A stretch of 64,000 nt of DNA from positions 124,001 through 188,000 of the forward strand of contig JBOFJK010000006.1 of NCBI GenBank assembly GCA_051656785.1, read 5' to 3'. The notes under the pieces are model-generated. The model did not search any database. It had not been told where the DNA came from and worked only from the letters and a program-made list of their open reading frames with translations. The number at the start of each line of letters is the position of its first letter. Position 1 is the first letter of the stretch. Origin of the DNA: UBA710 sp051656785. GTDB taxonomy: Bacteria > Bacillota_I > Bacilli_A > Mycoplasmatales > Metamycoplasmataceae. Of the stretch, positions 1-9,126 are shown in pieces. A program made the position numbers and the translations under genes.

Positions 1-1
1 A

Positions 2-1318
2 CAACCTAACAATGAATTATTCCAAAATGGTTTTTTTGAAGTGTTGAACTCTTCATCACAGTCCTTGGGTGCCTATATATCAGCAACAATGTTTGCAGAT
101 TCTGATCCTGAAAAAATAAGGCCATTACTATATGCATTTGGGTTAATCATGTTATTCTTCTCAATGTTTCTTAATACAATTATCTTTATTATATCTAATT
201 CTAAAAAAACATCAACTAATGCTATAATAATTAAAATTAGAAATGGTATTTTAAATATTGTAACTTTTATACCTCGAAATATTAAAATCTTTTTTGAAGG
301 CCTTTCCTTCAAGAGTGAACACAAAATAAGTCATGAAGATTTGTCGGTAACAATGAATTATATTAAAGACAGAAATGAAAATTATAAATATGGTAATTTA
401 TACCATTATTATAAAATTATTTTTGAATCAATATGTATTGTAATTTGTTTTACATTCCTTGTCTGAATTGTAGGAGATATTCTTATCAATGGATTGATTG
501 CTACTTCAAAAAGTTCTTCATCTATTTGAGAATATTCAAAAAACACAGTTGGTCAGTCATTTTTAAATACTTTATTATTAATATTAGTTTGCTTAGTAGT
601 TAGTTTCCCGATTGCATTATTTATAGCTATCTATTTAAATGAATATGCTAGAAAAGGTCCCTTTAAAAAGATGATAGTATTTTTACTGGATTCACTTTCT
701 TCAACACCTTCCATTTTATTTGGTATGTTTGGATTACTATTCTTCATTCAGACATTTGGTTTAACAAATACTGGAACAACAGGTAACTCATTGATAGCAG
801 GAGTTCTAACTGTTGTTATAGTTGTTATTCCAACCTTTATAAGATTACTAGAACAATCATTAATAAATATTCCTGATGAAATTAGAATGAATTCTTATTC
901 ATTAGGCAATACAAAAAGTGAAACAATTAAAAAGTTAATTATTCCTATGGCATTAATAGCCATTACAGGTAACATTGTTTCAATCATTGGAAGAATTCTT
1001 TCAGAAACTGCCCCTCTTTATTTAACAGCAGGATTATCTTCTTCATCAGATATTGCATTGAATAGACCGGGTACCACTTTAACAACTCATATCTATGCAC
1101 AATTATTCTCAAACTCTGATGATTCAAAATGAATTCAATATGAAGCAGCACTTATTGCAATTCTACTAGTATTTTCATTAGTATTTATTGTTTATGTAAT
1201 ACTTCCAAATAGACATAAAATTAAACATTTTTTCCAAAGGTTAAAAAACCACCTAAAAAATGATTTAAGTGTAGACAGCAGTGCTGAAGAAAAAAATAAG
1301 AAAGAGGTCGTTCAATAA
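2..1318 (+). CDS. pstA: Phosphate ABC transporter permease, PstC-PstA fusion (5' truncated by window)
   Basis: Inner-membrane channel of the high-affinity phosphate importer. The frame is open from the window edge, 438 residues visible. The first ~60 residues look like the last helix region of PstC (an SLGAYIS...FADSDPEKIRPLLYAFGL stretch); after a charged cytoplasmic linker a second permease follows, with the PstA-type coupling region (residues ~280-320, including IPDEIRMNSYSLGNTKSE). Fusion of PstC and PstA in one chain is known in other mycoplasmas. Three in-frame TGA codons are read as Trp. The stop is followed directly by the pstB ATG, so this is the promoter-distal part of a pst operon whose PstS-like component would lie upstream. 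Confidence 0.9.
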
Positions 1319-2173
1319 ATGAAATCAATTAATAAATTAAGTTTTTTTGATAAACTGAAAAAAAAGCAGCAAGGAGATACAGCAATTATTGAAGTTAAAG
1401 AAAATTTTTCAAAAGAAAATATTTTTGAAGTTAATGATTTTTCACTTTGATATAAAAATGGTGAAAAACAAGCATTATTTAATATAAGTGCAAATATAAA
1501 ATTAAATAAAATAACTTCTTTAATTGGTCCTTCAGGTTGTGGTAAATCAACATTTCTAAGAAGTTTAAATAGAATGAACGACCTCATTGAAGGTGTTTTG
1601 CATGAAGGTGAAATATTTTTTGATGGAACTAATATTAAATCCAAGAAAATTCCAATTACTACTTTGAGAACAAGAGTTGGAATGGTATTTCAAAAACCAA
1701 CACCCTTCCCTATTTCTATTTATGAAAATGTTGCTTATGGTCCAAAATCAAATGGCATTCATGATAAAAAAGTTTTAGATAAAATCGTTAGAGAATCATT
1801 AGAAGGTGCAGCCCTTTGAAAAGATGTTGAACATAATTTAAATGATTTAGGAACAGGTCTTTCAGGCGGTCAACAACAAAGACTTTGTATTGCTAGAGCT
1901 ATTGCTATGGAACCCGAAGTTTTATTGATGGATGAGCCCACTTCATCACTAGATCCTATTTCAACAATTAAAATTGAAGAGTTAATTCTTCAATTGAAGG
2001 AAAAATATACTATCATTATTGTTACACACTCAATGGCACAAGCTCAAAGAATTAGTGATGAAACTTTCTTCTTTTATCAAGGAAAGATTATTGAAACTGG
2101 TGAAACCAAAAAGATATTCCTTAATCCTGAAAATCAAGAAACGAAAGATTACATAAATGGAAGGATTGGATAA
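1319..2173 (+). CDS. pstB: Phosphate ABC transporter ATP-binding protein
   Basis: Energises phosphate import with the PstCA permease. The 284-residue chain shows Walker A GPSGCGKSTF (~residue 70), the PstB-specific FLRSLNRMNDL, a Q-loop VGMVFQKPTPFP, signature LSGGQQQRLCIARAIA and Walker B LLMDEPTSSLDP, then an H-loop THSMAQAQR. It has an N-terminal extension of about 30 residues compared with bacterial PstB, seen in other mollicutes. ATG immediately follows the pstA stop and its own stop overlaps the phoU ATG by one base, indicating one mRNA with coupled translation. TGA at 1448-1450 and 1817-1819 encode Trp. Confidence 0.95.
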
Positions 2174-2814
2174 TGGCAACAAATTACAACACGCTAATTA
2201 AATCTGAAAAAACTCTAAAGAAAATGATAGTTGAATTTCTAGAATATTCATTGGCCACGCATAAGAAATTCTGAAAATATATTTATTTAAAAGAAAATGG
2301 ACACAAGATTATTGATTCTATTTCTGTTAATGTTAAAGAATCTGAACAAAAGGCTAGAGATTTAGTTGATGAATGTATTTGAACTATTTCAAAAGATGAT
2401 CCTCGTGCTAATCACTTAAGATTCATCATTTCAATTATTTATTGTTCAAGAGATATTGAAAAGTCAATCAGTTATACATTATCAATGGCTAAAATATATG
2501 TTCGTAAGCAAATTAGTCATGAACAAATTACAATGATTAAAAAAATTGTAGATAATTACTTACATTTATTGGCAAAATTTATTGAAATATATAAAGAAAA
2601 GAAAATTAAAGAAGTTTTCGATGCAACTGAAAAAATGTACTTTGACTTTATAGAAGACACACATCATATTACTAAAAATATTCGTAAGGAATTAACAAAA
2701 GATGATCATGAACTTGACTACTTTCCAATTTCTCAAATTATTAAAGCAATTGAGAGTACATTAGATAGAGTAAGAACTATTTTTGTAAATAATATTGTGA
2801 AAGAAGCTAACTAA
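2173..2814 (+). CDS. phoU: Phosphate transport system regulator PhoU
   Basis: Alpha-helical regulator that keeps the Pst transporter in check. It has 213 residues, the usual PhoU length, and two repeats of long helices with the family's acidic/metal-binding style segments such as EATEKMYFDFIE-like residues near the C-terminal half. Identification leans on position directly after pstB with a TAATG overlap as well as on the helical, charged sequence. Last gene of the pst operon: a hairpin with a U-tract follows four bases after its stop. Confidence 0.85.
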
Positions 2815-2817
2815 TTC

Positions 2818-2839
2818 AACTAAAAATTAGTTTTTTTTT
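2818..2839 (+). terminator. Rho-independent terminator of the pst operon
   Basis: Six-base arms AACTAA (2818-2823) and TTAGTT (2827-2832) with an AAA loop, followed by a run of T to 2839. It sits immediately after phoU. Confidence 0.75.
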
Positions 2840-2851
2840 ATATTAATTATA

Positions 2852-2899
2852 TGTCAAGTGAAAATACTTGACACTTTATTTATTTTTTTGTGTTAAAAT
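2852..2899 (+). promoter_or_regulatory. rpsP operon promoter with inverted repeat over the -35 region
   Basis: An extended -10 (TG at 2891-2892, TAAAAT at 2894-2899) lies 35 bases before the rpsP start. A perfect inverted repeat, TGTCAAGT (2852-2859) and ACTTGACA (2866-2873), contains a consensus-like TTGACA at 2868-2873. The TTGACA to -10 spacing is 20 bases, longer than ideal, so the repeat may be an operator or a terminator remnant rather than simply the -35. Confidence 0.6.
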
Positions 2900-2933
2900 T
2901 AACTATATTTTAAAAATTATGTAAGGAGGATAA

Positions 2934-3311
2934 ATGGTTAAATTAAGATTAAAACGTATGGGTAACAAGTTCAATGCTTTTTATAGAGTTGTAGCGGCTG
3001 ATGCTAGAGCACCTAGAGATGGACGTTTTATTGAAGAATTGGGTTACTTCAATCCATTATCAGAAGAATTAAAATTAGATAAAGAATTAGTTTTTAAGTG
3101 ATTGAATGATGGTGCTCAGCCTACACAAACAGTTAAAAATTTATTAAAGCAAGATAAAATCTGAGTTGAGTATGTTTCATCAAAAGATAAACAAACTAAA
3201 GGTAAAGCTCCTAAAAAAAGAACAACTAGTAGTGCTAAAAAAACTGAAACTAAAGCTAAGAAGTCGACTGCAAAAAAACCGACTGCAAAAAAACCTGCAG
3301 CTAAAAAATAA
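2934..3311 (+). CDS. rpsP: 30S ribosomal protein S16
   Basis: Structural protein of the 30S 5' domain. The first ~75 residues match S16 (MVKLRLKRMGNKFNAFYRVV and GRFIEELGYFNP). The protein is 125 residues, longer than the bacterial ~85, because of a C-terminal Lys/Ala/Pro/Thr-rich tail (residues ~85-125, KKPTAKKPAAKK-like). Such tails are unordered, basic and found in some mollicute S16 proteins. Strong Shine-Dalgarno AAGGAGG at 2923-2929 fixes the start. TGA codes Trp twice. Stop overlaps the trmD ATG by one base in the conserved rpsP-trmD-rplS order. Confidence 0.97.
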
Positions 3312-3988
3312 TGAAAATAAATTTTTTGACTATCTTCCCCAAATATTATGAAGCATTTAAATCTGAATCAATCATTTCAAAAGCAATTGATAGAAAATTG
3401 ATTGATATTGAAATAATTGATTTTAGAGATTTTACAAATGATAAACATCGAAAAGTAGATGATGAAATTTATGGTGGTGGACCTGGAATGTTGTTAATGG
3501 TTGAACCGATTGATAATGCATTAAATTCACTAAAGGAAAAAGGTAAGGTTATCTTACTTTCTCCTCAAGGTCAAAAATTTAATCAAAAGATTTCTTATGA
3601 TTTATCAAAAGAAAAAACTTTAACATTTATTTCTGGTAGATATGAAGGTTTTGATGAACGTATAAAATCTTTAATTGATTGTGAATTATCAATTGGTGAT
3701 TATGTATTGACAGGTGGTGAATTACCATCAATGGTCATAGCTGATTCAATAATTAGATTAATTCCTGGTGTTATTAAAGAATCTTCACATCAAAATGATT
3801 CATTCCAAAATAATCTCTTAGATTTTCCGCAATACACAAGACCTAGTGAATATAAAAATATGAAAGTGCCTGAAGTATTATTGAGTGGTAATCATAAAAA
3901 TATTGAAAGATGAAGAAAAGAAAAACAAATAGAGAACACTAAGAATAAAAGACCTGATCTCTTAGAAAGGATAGAAAATGATAAATAA
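3311..3988 (+). CDS. trmD: tRNA (guanine-37-N1)-methyltransferase
   Basis: Methylates G37 next to the anticodon, using S-adenosylmethionine, and prevents +1 frameshifting. The 225-residue chain has the SPOUT/trefoil-knot landmarks: YGGGPGMLLMVEP, LSPQGQKFNQ, GRYEGFDERI and IGDYVLTGGELP, plus the C-terminal PQYTRP and VLLSGNH signatures. A TGA Trp at 3911-3913 (ERWRKEK) must be read through; the true stop is TAA at 3986-3988, overlapping the first 11 bases of rplS. Confidence 0.97.
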
Positions 3989-4334
3989 CAAAATTAAAGC
4001 AATAGAAGATTCACAACATCGTTATGACTTCCCGGCCTTTAAATCTGGTGATAACATCAAGGTTCACGTAAGAATTAAAGAAGGGGAAAAATCAAGAATT
4101 CAAATTTTTGAAGGACTTGTTATTGCTATGAAAAATAGTGGTTCAAAAGAAACTTTCACCATTAGAAAAATTTCATATGGTATTGGAGTGGAGAGAACAT
4201 TCCCAATAAACAACCCTAACATTGCTTCTATTGAAGTAGTTCGTTTAAATAAGGTTAGACGTGCTAAACTTTATTACATGAGAGATCTAAAAGGTAAATC
4301 AGCTCGTTTAAAAGAAATTAGAACTAAAAAATAA
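3978..4334 (+). CDS. rplS: 50S ribosomal protein L19
   Basis: Ribosomal protein at the 30S-50S interface. Length 118 matches the family. Recognisable segments are FKSGDNIKVHVRIKEG, RIQIFEGLVIA, FTIRKISYGIGVERTFP and VRRAKLYYMRDLKGKSARLKE. The ribosome-binding site AGAAAGG lies inside the end of trmD, and the genes overlap by 11 bases, so translation is probably coupled. A terminator follows. Confidence 0.98.
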   Translation: MINNKIKAIEDSQHRYDFPAFKSGDNIKVHVRIKEGEKSRIQIFEGLVIAMKNSGSKETFTIRKISYGIGVERTFPINNPNIASIEVVRLNKVRRAKLYYMRDLKGKSARLKEIRTKK

Positions 4335-4346
4335 ATTAATATTTAC

Positions 4347-4380
4347 AAATATAAACTAAGCAATCAGTTTATATTTTATT
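4347..4380 (+). terminator. Terminator after rpsP-trmD-rplS
   Basis: Eleven-base perfect arms at 4347-4357 and 4366-4376 with an 8-base loop, running into a T-rich segment. Ends the ribosomal protein transcript. Confidence 0.8.
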
Positions 4381-4416
4381 TATTTTGTATATTATTAAAT
4401 TAAGAAAAGGATTTAT

Positions 4417-5307
4417 ATGAATAATAATTATGCAGCAATAGATATTGGTGGAACAAATTCAAGATTTGCCATCATAAAAGAAGGAAGAATAATACTTAAA
4501 GAATCATTTCCAACAATTTTATCCAATCCAATTGATTCATTTAAACCACTAATTAAATTACTTAATGAACATAAAATTAAATACTTAGGAATTTGTTTAC
4601 CAGGTGTTGCAGACTATGAAGAAGGAGTAATAATTTCTGGAGCAAATATTCCTAATTGAGTAAATTTTAATATCAGGGAATATATTAAGAATAATACTCT
4701 AGTTCAGGATGTTGTATTTGATAATGATGCAAATGCTATGGCATATGCAGTGCACAAATTTTATAAAAGAACAGAAAATGATGTTACTCAATTTTTTACA
4801 ATTTCAACTGGATTAGGGGCTGGATTAATTTACAAAAATCAAATATATTCAGGATTTTCTTATCAAGGATTAGAAATTGCATATATGCCTGCTTCTTTTA
4901 ATAAAGAAGAAAATCATCTTGCAGTTGGAGCTTGTGAATATTTTTGTTCAGGTTCTGGAATTGAAAAAAGAGCTTTGAAACTTATTGGGAAAAAACTTTC
5001 AACAAAAGAAGTTTTTGACTTATATAAAAAAGATAAGAATGCTACATTAATTATTGATGAAGCCATTGAAACATTAGGTAGTACTTTAGCAATTGTTTTA
5101 TCAGTTGTTAATCCTAACTTGATTGTAATTGGCGGTTCAGTAGCAAGACATAATAAATGATATATTGATGAAGCTGTTAAATGAGCTAAAAAAAACTCTC
5201 TTCCATCGCAGTTTAATCAAATAGAATTTCTAGATGATCCTTATGGAGATGATTGTGCTCTATTTGGAATAGATGCATTATCTAAATCTAAAAACCCTTG
5301 CTCTTAA
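4417..5307 (+). CDS. ROK family sugar kinase (glucokinase-like)
   Basis: Probable ATP-dependent hexose kinase of the ROK/actin-ATPase fold, 296 residues. The N-terminal phosphate loop DIGGTNSRFA and the catalytic FDNDANAMAYA segment (Asp as base) are present, along with the FTISTGLGAGLI phosphate-2 motif and VIGGSV near the C-terminus. The ROK zinc motif (C-x-C-G-x2-G-C-x-E) is not intact: the corresponding region reads AVGACEYFCSGSGIE. Substrate could be glucose, fructose or N-acetylmannosamine; the sequence does not decide. SD AAAAGG. Flanked by terminators on both sides, so monocistronic. TGA at 4657-4659 and 5158-5160 are Trp. Confidence 0.8.
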
Positions 5308-5331
5308 TAAAAGAATTATTAAATAGACATA

Positions 5332-5360
5332 AAAAAGCATCTATAATAAGGTTGCTTTTT
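5332..5360. terminator. Bidirectional terminator between convergent genes
   Basis: AAAAAGCA (5332-5339) and TGCTTTTT (5353-5360) form an 8-base stem with T-runs on either strand; lies between the ROK kinase and the minus-strand membrane protein gene. Confidence 0.75.
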
Positions 5361-5381
5361 GTATATAATAAAAATCTTTAT

Positions 5382-6629
5382 TTACTTGATGATTTTTATT
5401 TTTCTATTTGATTTTTTATAAACAACATTTGCAAATTTTCAGTATATGAAGAAAAAAAGCACAAATGCTGATGTTAAGGCAAAGAAAGCTAATATCATCA
5501 AATAACTTCCACTTACTATGATACCTTCACCAGTTTCTTTATCAAGCTGACCAATTACAGTATTTACATTAGGATTCATATTTGTAAATCAACCATAAAC
5601 GCTTCATCTTGTATAGAATGGAAATGAATAAACATATAAACCATAAAATAATGGAAGTGGTATAGCAACTGCAGTCATTCTTTTAAAGTTTGTAGGTTTT
5701 GATTTACTCAATAAAACTGATGTAATGGTAAATAATGAAAATAGCAATGGAACGATAGCATGCGTTCAAATTGTTCCAACTCACTGTAGTGGAACAACAT
5801 ATCCATCTGGAAATAGGGCAACTCAATATACTAACATAACTAGTGATATATAAGCTGCAACTGTTAACATTATTGTGTTATTTCTAAATGGAATCTTTTT
5901 GCTAAAGAAGATAAAGTGAGTCATAAATATAAAGCAACTAAAGTTCGAAATACATGTAAATGTTGATCATATTACAAATATTGGTGTATGCTTAAGGCTT
6001 GCATAATAATCCTCTTCTGTAAAACCAGGTTTTAATTCAACAGAATCAATTGGGTGAATCATTTTAGGTGGATAAACATCCTCAACTATTATTAGACATA
6101 AAATAGTAGTAACTATTGTAACTAGGAAAAGGAAGTAACCAAAGACTGTATTTCAAAATAATTTGTCTCTTCTATCTCTACCTATTATTCCATTTTTAAA
6201 ACTGATAAATGACATTTGTAAAGCTTCATTACGCTCTTGTGAAAGATAATCAATAAATTGACAATATAATTTCTCTTTTATTCCAAGATAAATTGTGTAT
6301 GGAAGTAATAATCAAGTAAAGATCCCGATTGACAAAGCATATAATTTTTTATAATGAACTTCTTCTATTTGTTTAATTTGTAAGATAATAGCAATTGACA
6401 TTGCAAAACACATTACTAATGATAAGACTTGCCACATTCTAGAGGCTTCGACTGAAACAGGTAATAACCGATTAGAATTTCCTGTTCAATCCGCAGGATC
6501 TTGCAAGTAACTGGAGTCATATGTAATTCAATCTTGAAAATTCATTGCAAGTAATGAAATTCCAATAATAGCAAATATTGCCATAATAATTGAGTACATT
6601 GTTATCTTTGACATTTGTTTATAATTCAT
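5382..6629 (-). CDS. Multi-pass membrane protein, paralog 2 of a tandem pair
   Basis: Unrecognised 415-residue integral membrane protein with about eight hydrophobic segments, a short cytoplasmic N-terminus and a basic C-terminal tail (KSNRKIKIIK). It aligns along its whole length with the next upstream gene (6646-7896): both have NYKxxSKIT at the start, DPAxWT, LLPYTIYxGIKEK, QMSFxSFKNGIxG, FWNTxFGYF and a shared C-terminal half. The layout recalls mycoplasma DUF1600-type membrane proteins, but I cannot confirm that. No Shine-Dalgarno precedes ATG; a -10-like box lies ten bases upstream, suggesting its own leaderless promoter. Many Trp codons are TGA. Confidence 0.8.
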
Positions 6630-6635
6630 AACAAG

Positions 6636-6654
6636 AAATTTTATACTATTTTTT
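6636..6654 (-). promoter_or_regulatory. Promoter repeat before the 5382-6629 gene
   Basis: A 19-base stretch identical to the one before the upstream paralog (7904-7922). On the minus strand it contains TATAAAAT, ending about eight to ten bases before ATG, and no ribosome-binding site. The TAG stop codon of the upstream paralog (6646-6648) lies inside this repeat. Confidence 0.5.
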
Positions 6655-7896
6655 TGTTAAAATATTAATTTTATTCATTTCTTTTTTATTAACAAGATAT
6701 GCAAATGATCAGAAGCAGAAAAATATGAATACAAATAGAGCTGCTAAACCTAAGAAAGCAATAATCATTAAGTAATTACCAGTTTTAGTAATACCTTCAA
6801 TACCGATCGATGTATCCATATTAGGGTTCATGTTAGTTAATCCACCATAAACACTTCATCTTGTATAGAAAGGAATTGAATAAATATAAAGTCCATAGAA
6901 TAATGGAAATGGTATTCCTTTTAATACTAATGATTTAAAGTTTGTTGGTTTAGATTTGCTTATTAAGATAGAGGTGATTGTAAAACCAATTACAAGAATA
7001 GGGACAACTGCATGTGTTCAACTAGTTCTAACTCATTGGAAAAGGATTACATAATCATTGTTTTGTAGTGATTGAGGAAATAAATAACCTCAATATATTG
7101 CTAAAACTACAAAAATATAAGAAGCAACTGAAATCATGATAGTATTATTTCTAAAAGCAATTTTTCTACTAAATAATGAAAAACTTAACATAAATAGGAA
7201 ACAAGTATAGTTACCTAAAGATGTAAATGTCGATAGTGGGCCAAAAATTGTTTGAGTTCTAATTGTTTTATAATAATCTTGAATAGTGAATCCTGGTTTT
7301 AGAATATCAGAATCAATTTGATTCATTTTCTCGATTCCAAATAAAGAATTAAAATCAAGGAAACAAAAAATTGTACTTGTTAATGTAACTAAGACAACAA
7401 AATATCCAAAAATAGTATTTCAAAATAACTTATCTCTTTCACCAGTTCCTGAAATTCCATTCTTAAAACTTTGAAATGACATTTGTAATTCCTCATCACG
7501 ATTTTGTGAATTGTAATCTAGAAATTTAATATAAGCTTTTTCTTTAATTCCTATATAAATAGTATAAGGCAGTATTAATCAAGTAAAAAATCCCAATGAA
7601 GCAATGTAATATTTTTTATATTTTGCTTGCTCCATCTTCTTTATTTCTCAACAAGTCAACATGATCATGACAATACATATGATTAAGGAAAATACTTGTC
7701 ATAATCTTGCCGCTTGTACTGAAATAGGCAATAATTGTTCAGAAACATTAGTTCATTGAGCGGGATCTACTAGGAAACTTGAATCATATTTGCTTCAATT
7801 TGGATAATCAAAAGCAAATATTATAATTCCAATTATGACAAAAAGTTTTGTAATAATTGAATAAATTGTTATTTTAGATAATTCTTTATAATTCAT
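6646..7896 (-). CDS. Multi-pass membrane protein, paralog 1 of a tandem pair
   Basis: Unrecognised 416-residue membrane protein, first in transcription order of the duplicated pair. Hydrophobic segments fall at roughly residues 10-30, 60-85, 95-115, 160-185, 210-235, 245-265, 285-310 and 365-390, with a polar loop around DSDILKPGF. Identity with the 5382-6629 protein is highest in the loops after helices 3 and 4. Nothing in it resembles a nucleotide-binding or catalytic motif; transport, sensing or cell-surface roles are all open. Start ATG has no SD and a TATAAAAT box 9-11 bases upstream. Confidence 0.8.
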
Positions 7897-7903
7897 AATA
7901 ATA

Positions 7904-7922
7904 AAATTTTATACTATTTTTT
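7904..7922 (-). promoter_or_regulatory. Promoter repeat before the 6646-7896 gene
   Basis: Same 19 bases as 6636-6654 with TATAAAAT on the minus strand, close enough to ATG (7896) that transcription would start at or within a few bases of the start codon. Confidence 0.5.
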
Positions 7923-8068
7923 AAAATTTTACTTTTTTATCATAATTAATTTTATAGTTTTTTTAAGAAAATAATCAATTAGAAATATAAATATTTATGA
8001 TAATTTTCACACTAATAATTTTTTAATTTTTTAATTTAAATAATTTATTTGAAATTCATATTTTTATA

Positions 8069-8074
8069 TATAAT
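8069..8074 (+). promoter_or_regulatory. Probable -10 box of the eight-tRNA cluster
   Basis: TATAAT about 40 bases before the first tRNA. A TTGAAA at 8049-8054 is too close (14 bases) to be an ideal -35, and other TATATT boxes lie nearer the tRNA, so the exact start is uncertain. Confidence 0.4.
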
Positions 8075-8114
8075 TAAAAAGCATTATATTAAGTTAGATG
8101 TACTATATTTAAAT

Positions 8115-8191
8115 GGAGAAGTAGCTCAGCTTGGTAGAGCACTACGTTTGGGACGTAGTGGTCGCAGGTTCGAATCCTGTCTTCTTCACCA
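8115..8191 (+). tRNA. tRNA-Pro (anticodon TGG)
   Basis: Full cloverleaf with encoded CCA; anticodon loop TTTGGGA on a CTACG/CGTAG stem. First gene of the cluster. Confidence 0.95.
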
Positions 8192-8198
8192 TTATTAT

Positions 8199-8275
8199 GG
8201 GGGGGTAGCTCACCTGGCTAGAGCGCCTGCCTTGCACGCAGGAGGTAGAGGGTTCGACTCCCTTCCTCTCCACCA
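8199..8275 (+). tRNA. tRNA-Ala (anticodon TGC)
   Basis: Cloverleaf with a seven-G 5' acceptor strand pairing through some G-U pairs with CCTCTCC; loop CTTGCAC; CCA encoded. Confidence 0.95.
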
Positions 8276-8278
8276 TTT

Positions 8279-8355
8279 GGCGCTGTAGCTCAGCTGGTTA
8301 GAGCATCCGGTTCATACCCGGAAGGTCAAGGGTTCGACTCCCTTTGGCGCCACCA
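8279..8355 (+). tRNA. tRNA-Met, elongator (anticodon CAT)
   Basis: Acceptor GGCGCTG pairs with TGGCGCC; anticodon loop TTCATAC on TCCGG/CCGGA. Lacks the C1-A72 mismatch of the initiator. Of the three CAT tRNAs here this one best fits elongator Met. Confidence 0.85.
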
Positions 8356-8389
8356 ATTTGGAATTCCATGTTCATTATTTTAGAGGAAT

Positions 8390-8466
8390 GGACCTATAGC
8401 TCAGTTGGTTAGAGCACCCGGCTCATAACCGGTAGGTCGCCGGTTCGAGCCCGGCTGGGTCCACCA
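8390..8466 (+). tRNA. tRNA-Ile2 (CAT anticodon, lysidine-modified)
   Basis: Acceptor GGACCTA/TGGGTCC and loop CTCATAA resemble mollicute tRNA-Ile whose C34 is converted to lysidine by TilS to read AUA. The assignment against Met is by similarity of acceptor and anticodon arm, so somewhat tentative. Confidence 0.8.
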
Positions 8467-8469
8467 AAA

Positions 8470-8562
8470 GGGCAATTACCCAAGTCTGGCTGAAGGGACT
8501 AGTCTTGAAAACTAGCAGGGGCTTTACCGCCCGCGGGGGTTCGAATCCCTCATTGCCCGCCA
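8470..8562 (+). tRNA. tRNA-Ser (anticodon TGA)
   Basis: 93-base class II tRNA with long variable arm, acceptor GGGCAAT/ATTGCCC, loop CTTGAAA, CCA encoded. Confidence 0.95.
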
Positions 8563-8602
8563 TTTAAAAGGATTAGATAACCATATAATTCTTTTACCTT
8601 CA

Positions 8603-8624
8603 AAATAGAAAGTTTTTTCTATTT
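8603..8624 (+). other. Intra-cluster hairpin between tRNA-Ser and tRNA-fMet
   Basis: Nine-base perfect arms AAATAGAAA and TTTCTATTT with a four-base loop in the only long spacer of the cluster. It could be a processing signal or attenuator; there is no long T-run after it. Confidence 0.5.
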
Positions 8625-8630
8625 ACATAT

Positions 8631-8706
8631 CGCGGAGTGGAGCAGTTGGTAGCTCGTTGGGCTCATAATCCAAAGGTCACAGGTTCGAGTCCTGTCTCCG
8701 CAACCA
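8631..8706 (+). tRNA. tRNA-fMet, initiator (anticodon CAT)
   Basis: Starts CGCGGAG and ends CTCCGCA-ACCA, giving the initiator-type C1-A72 mismatch; loop CTCATAA on a TTGGG/TCCAA stem. Confidence 0.95.
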
Positions 8707-8707
8707 T

Positions 8708-8783
8708 GGTCCAGTGGTAAAGTGGTTAATACGCCTCCCTGTCACGGAGGAGATCGCGGGTTCGATCCCCGTCTGGACCGCCA
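8708..8783 (+). tRNA. tRNA-Asp (anticodon GTC)
   Basis: Acceptor GGTCCAG/CTGGACC, loop CTGTCAC on CCTCC/GGAGG, CCA encoded. Confidence 0.95.
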
Positions 8784-8788
8784 TTTAA

Positions 8789-8864
8789 GGCCCTGTAGCT
8801 CAGTCGGTAGAGCAACAGATTGAAGCTCTGTGTGTCGTTGGTTCGATTCCTACCGGGGCCACCA
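8789..8864 (+). tRNA. tRNA-Phe (anticodon GAA)
   Basis: Acceptor GGCCCTG, loop TTGAAGC, CCA encoded. Last gene of the cluster, followed by a terminator. Confidence 0.95.
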
Positions 8865-8901
8865 TATCAAATTATGTCCAATAATATTTGTTGCAGTATC
8901 A

Positions 8902-8927
8902 CTATTCATTTTGAATAGCTTTTTTTT
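8902..8927 (+). terminator. Terminator of the eight-tRNA cluster
   Basis: CTATTCA (8902-8908) and TGAATAG (8912-8918) with a TTT loop, then C and a run of T. Confidence 0.85.
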
Positions 8928-9039
8928 ATGTCTTTTAATATGAAAATCTCCTAAATAAACTATTAATCCTATAATAATTGATAAAAATTAAGAAAAGATT
9001 GCCATATTTTTACTAATTATATAAAAATTTTCTTTATTT

Positions 9040-9059
9040 TTCATTCATTAATGAATGAA
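9040..9059 (+). promoter_or_regulatory. Perfect 20-base palindrome upstream of the 9127 operon
   Basis: TTCATTCATT followed directly by its reverse complement, about 67 bases before the first start codon. The flanks are roughly symmetrical too (TTTATTTT on the left, AAAAATAAA on the right). No T-run follows on the coding strand, so an operator is more likely than a terminator. Confidence 0.5.
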
Positions 9060-9126
9060 TAAAAATAAAATAATTTTTTTTTTATTAAAATACTAAATTT
9101 TCGGAATATATATATGGAGGAAAGAA

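Noticed and set aside
466..671. Apparent break between two ORFs in the phosphate permease
   Set aside because: The interruptions are TGA codons; with UGA as Trp a single chain continues in frame 2.
8049..8288. 79-codon plus-strand ORF across the first tRNAs
   Set aside because: It reads through tRNA-Pro and tRNA-Ala; translation of structured tRNA genes, no SD.
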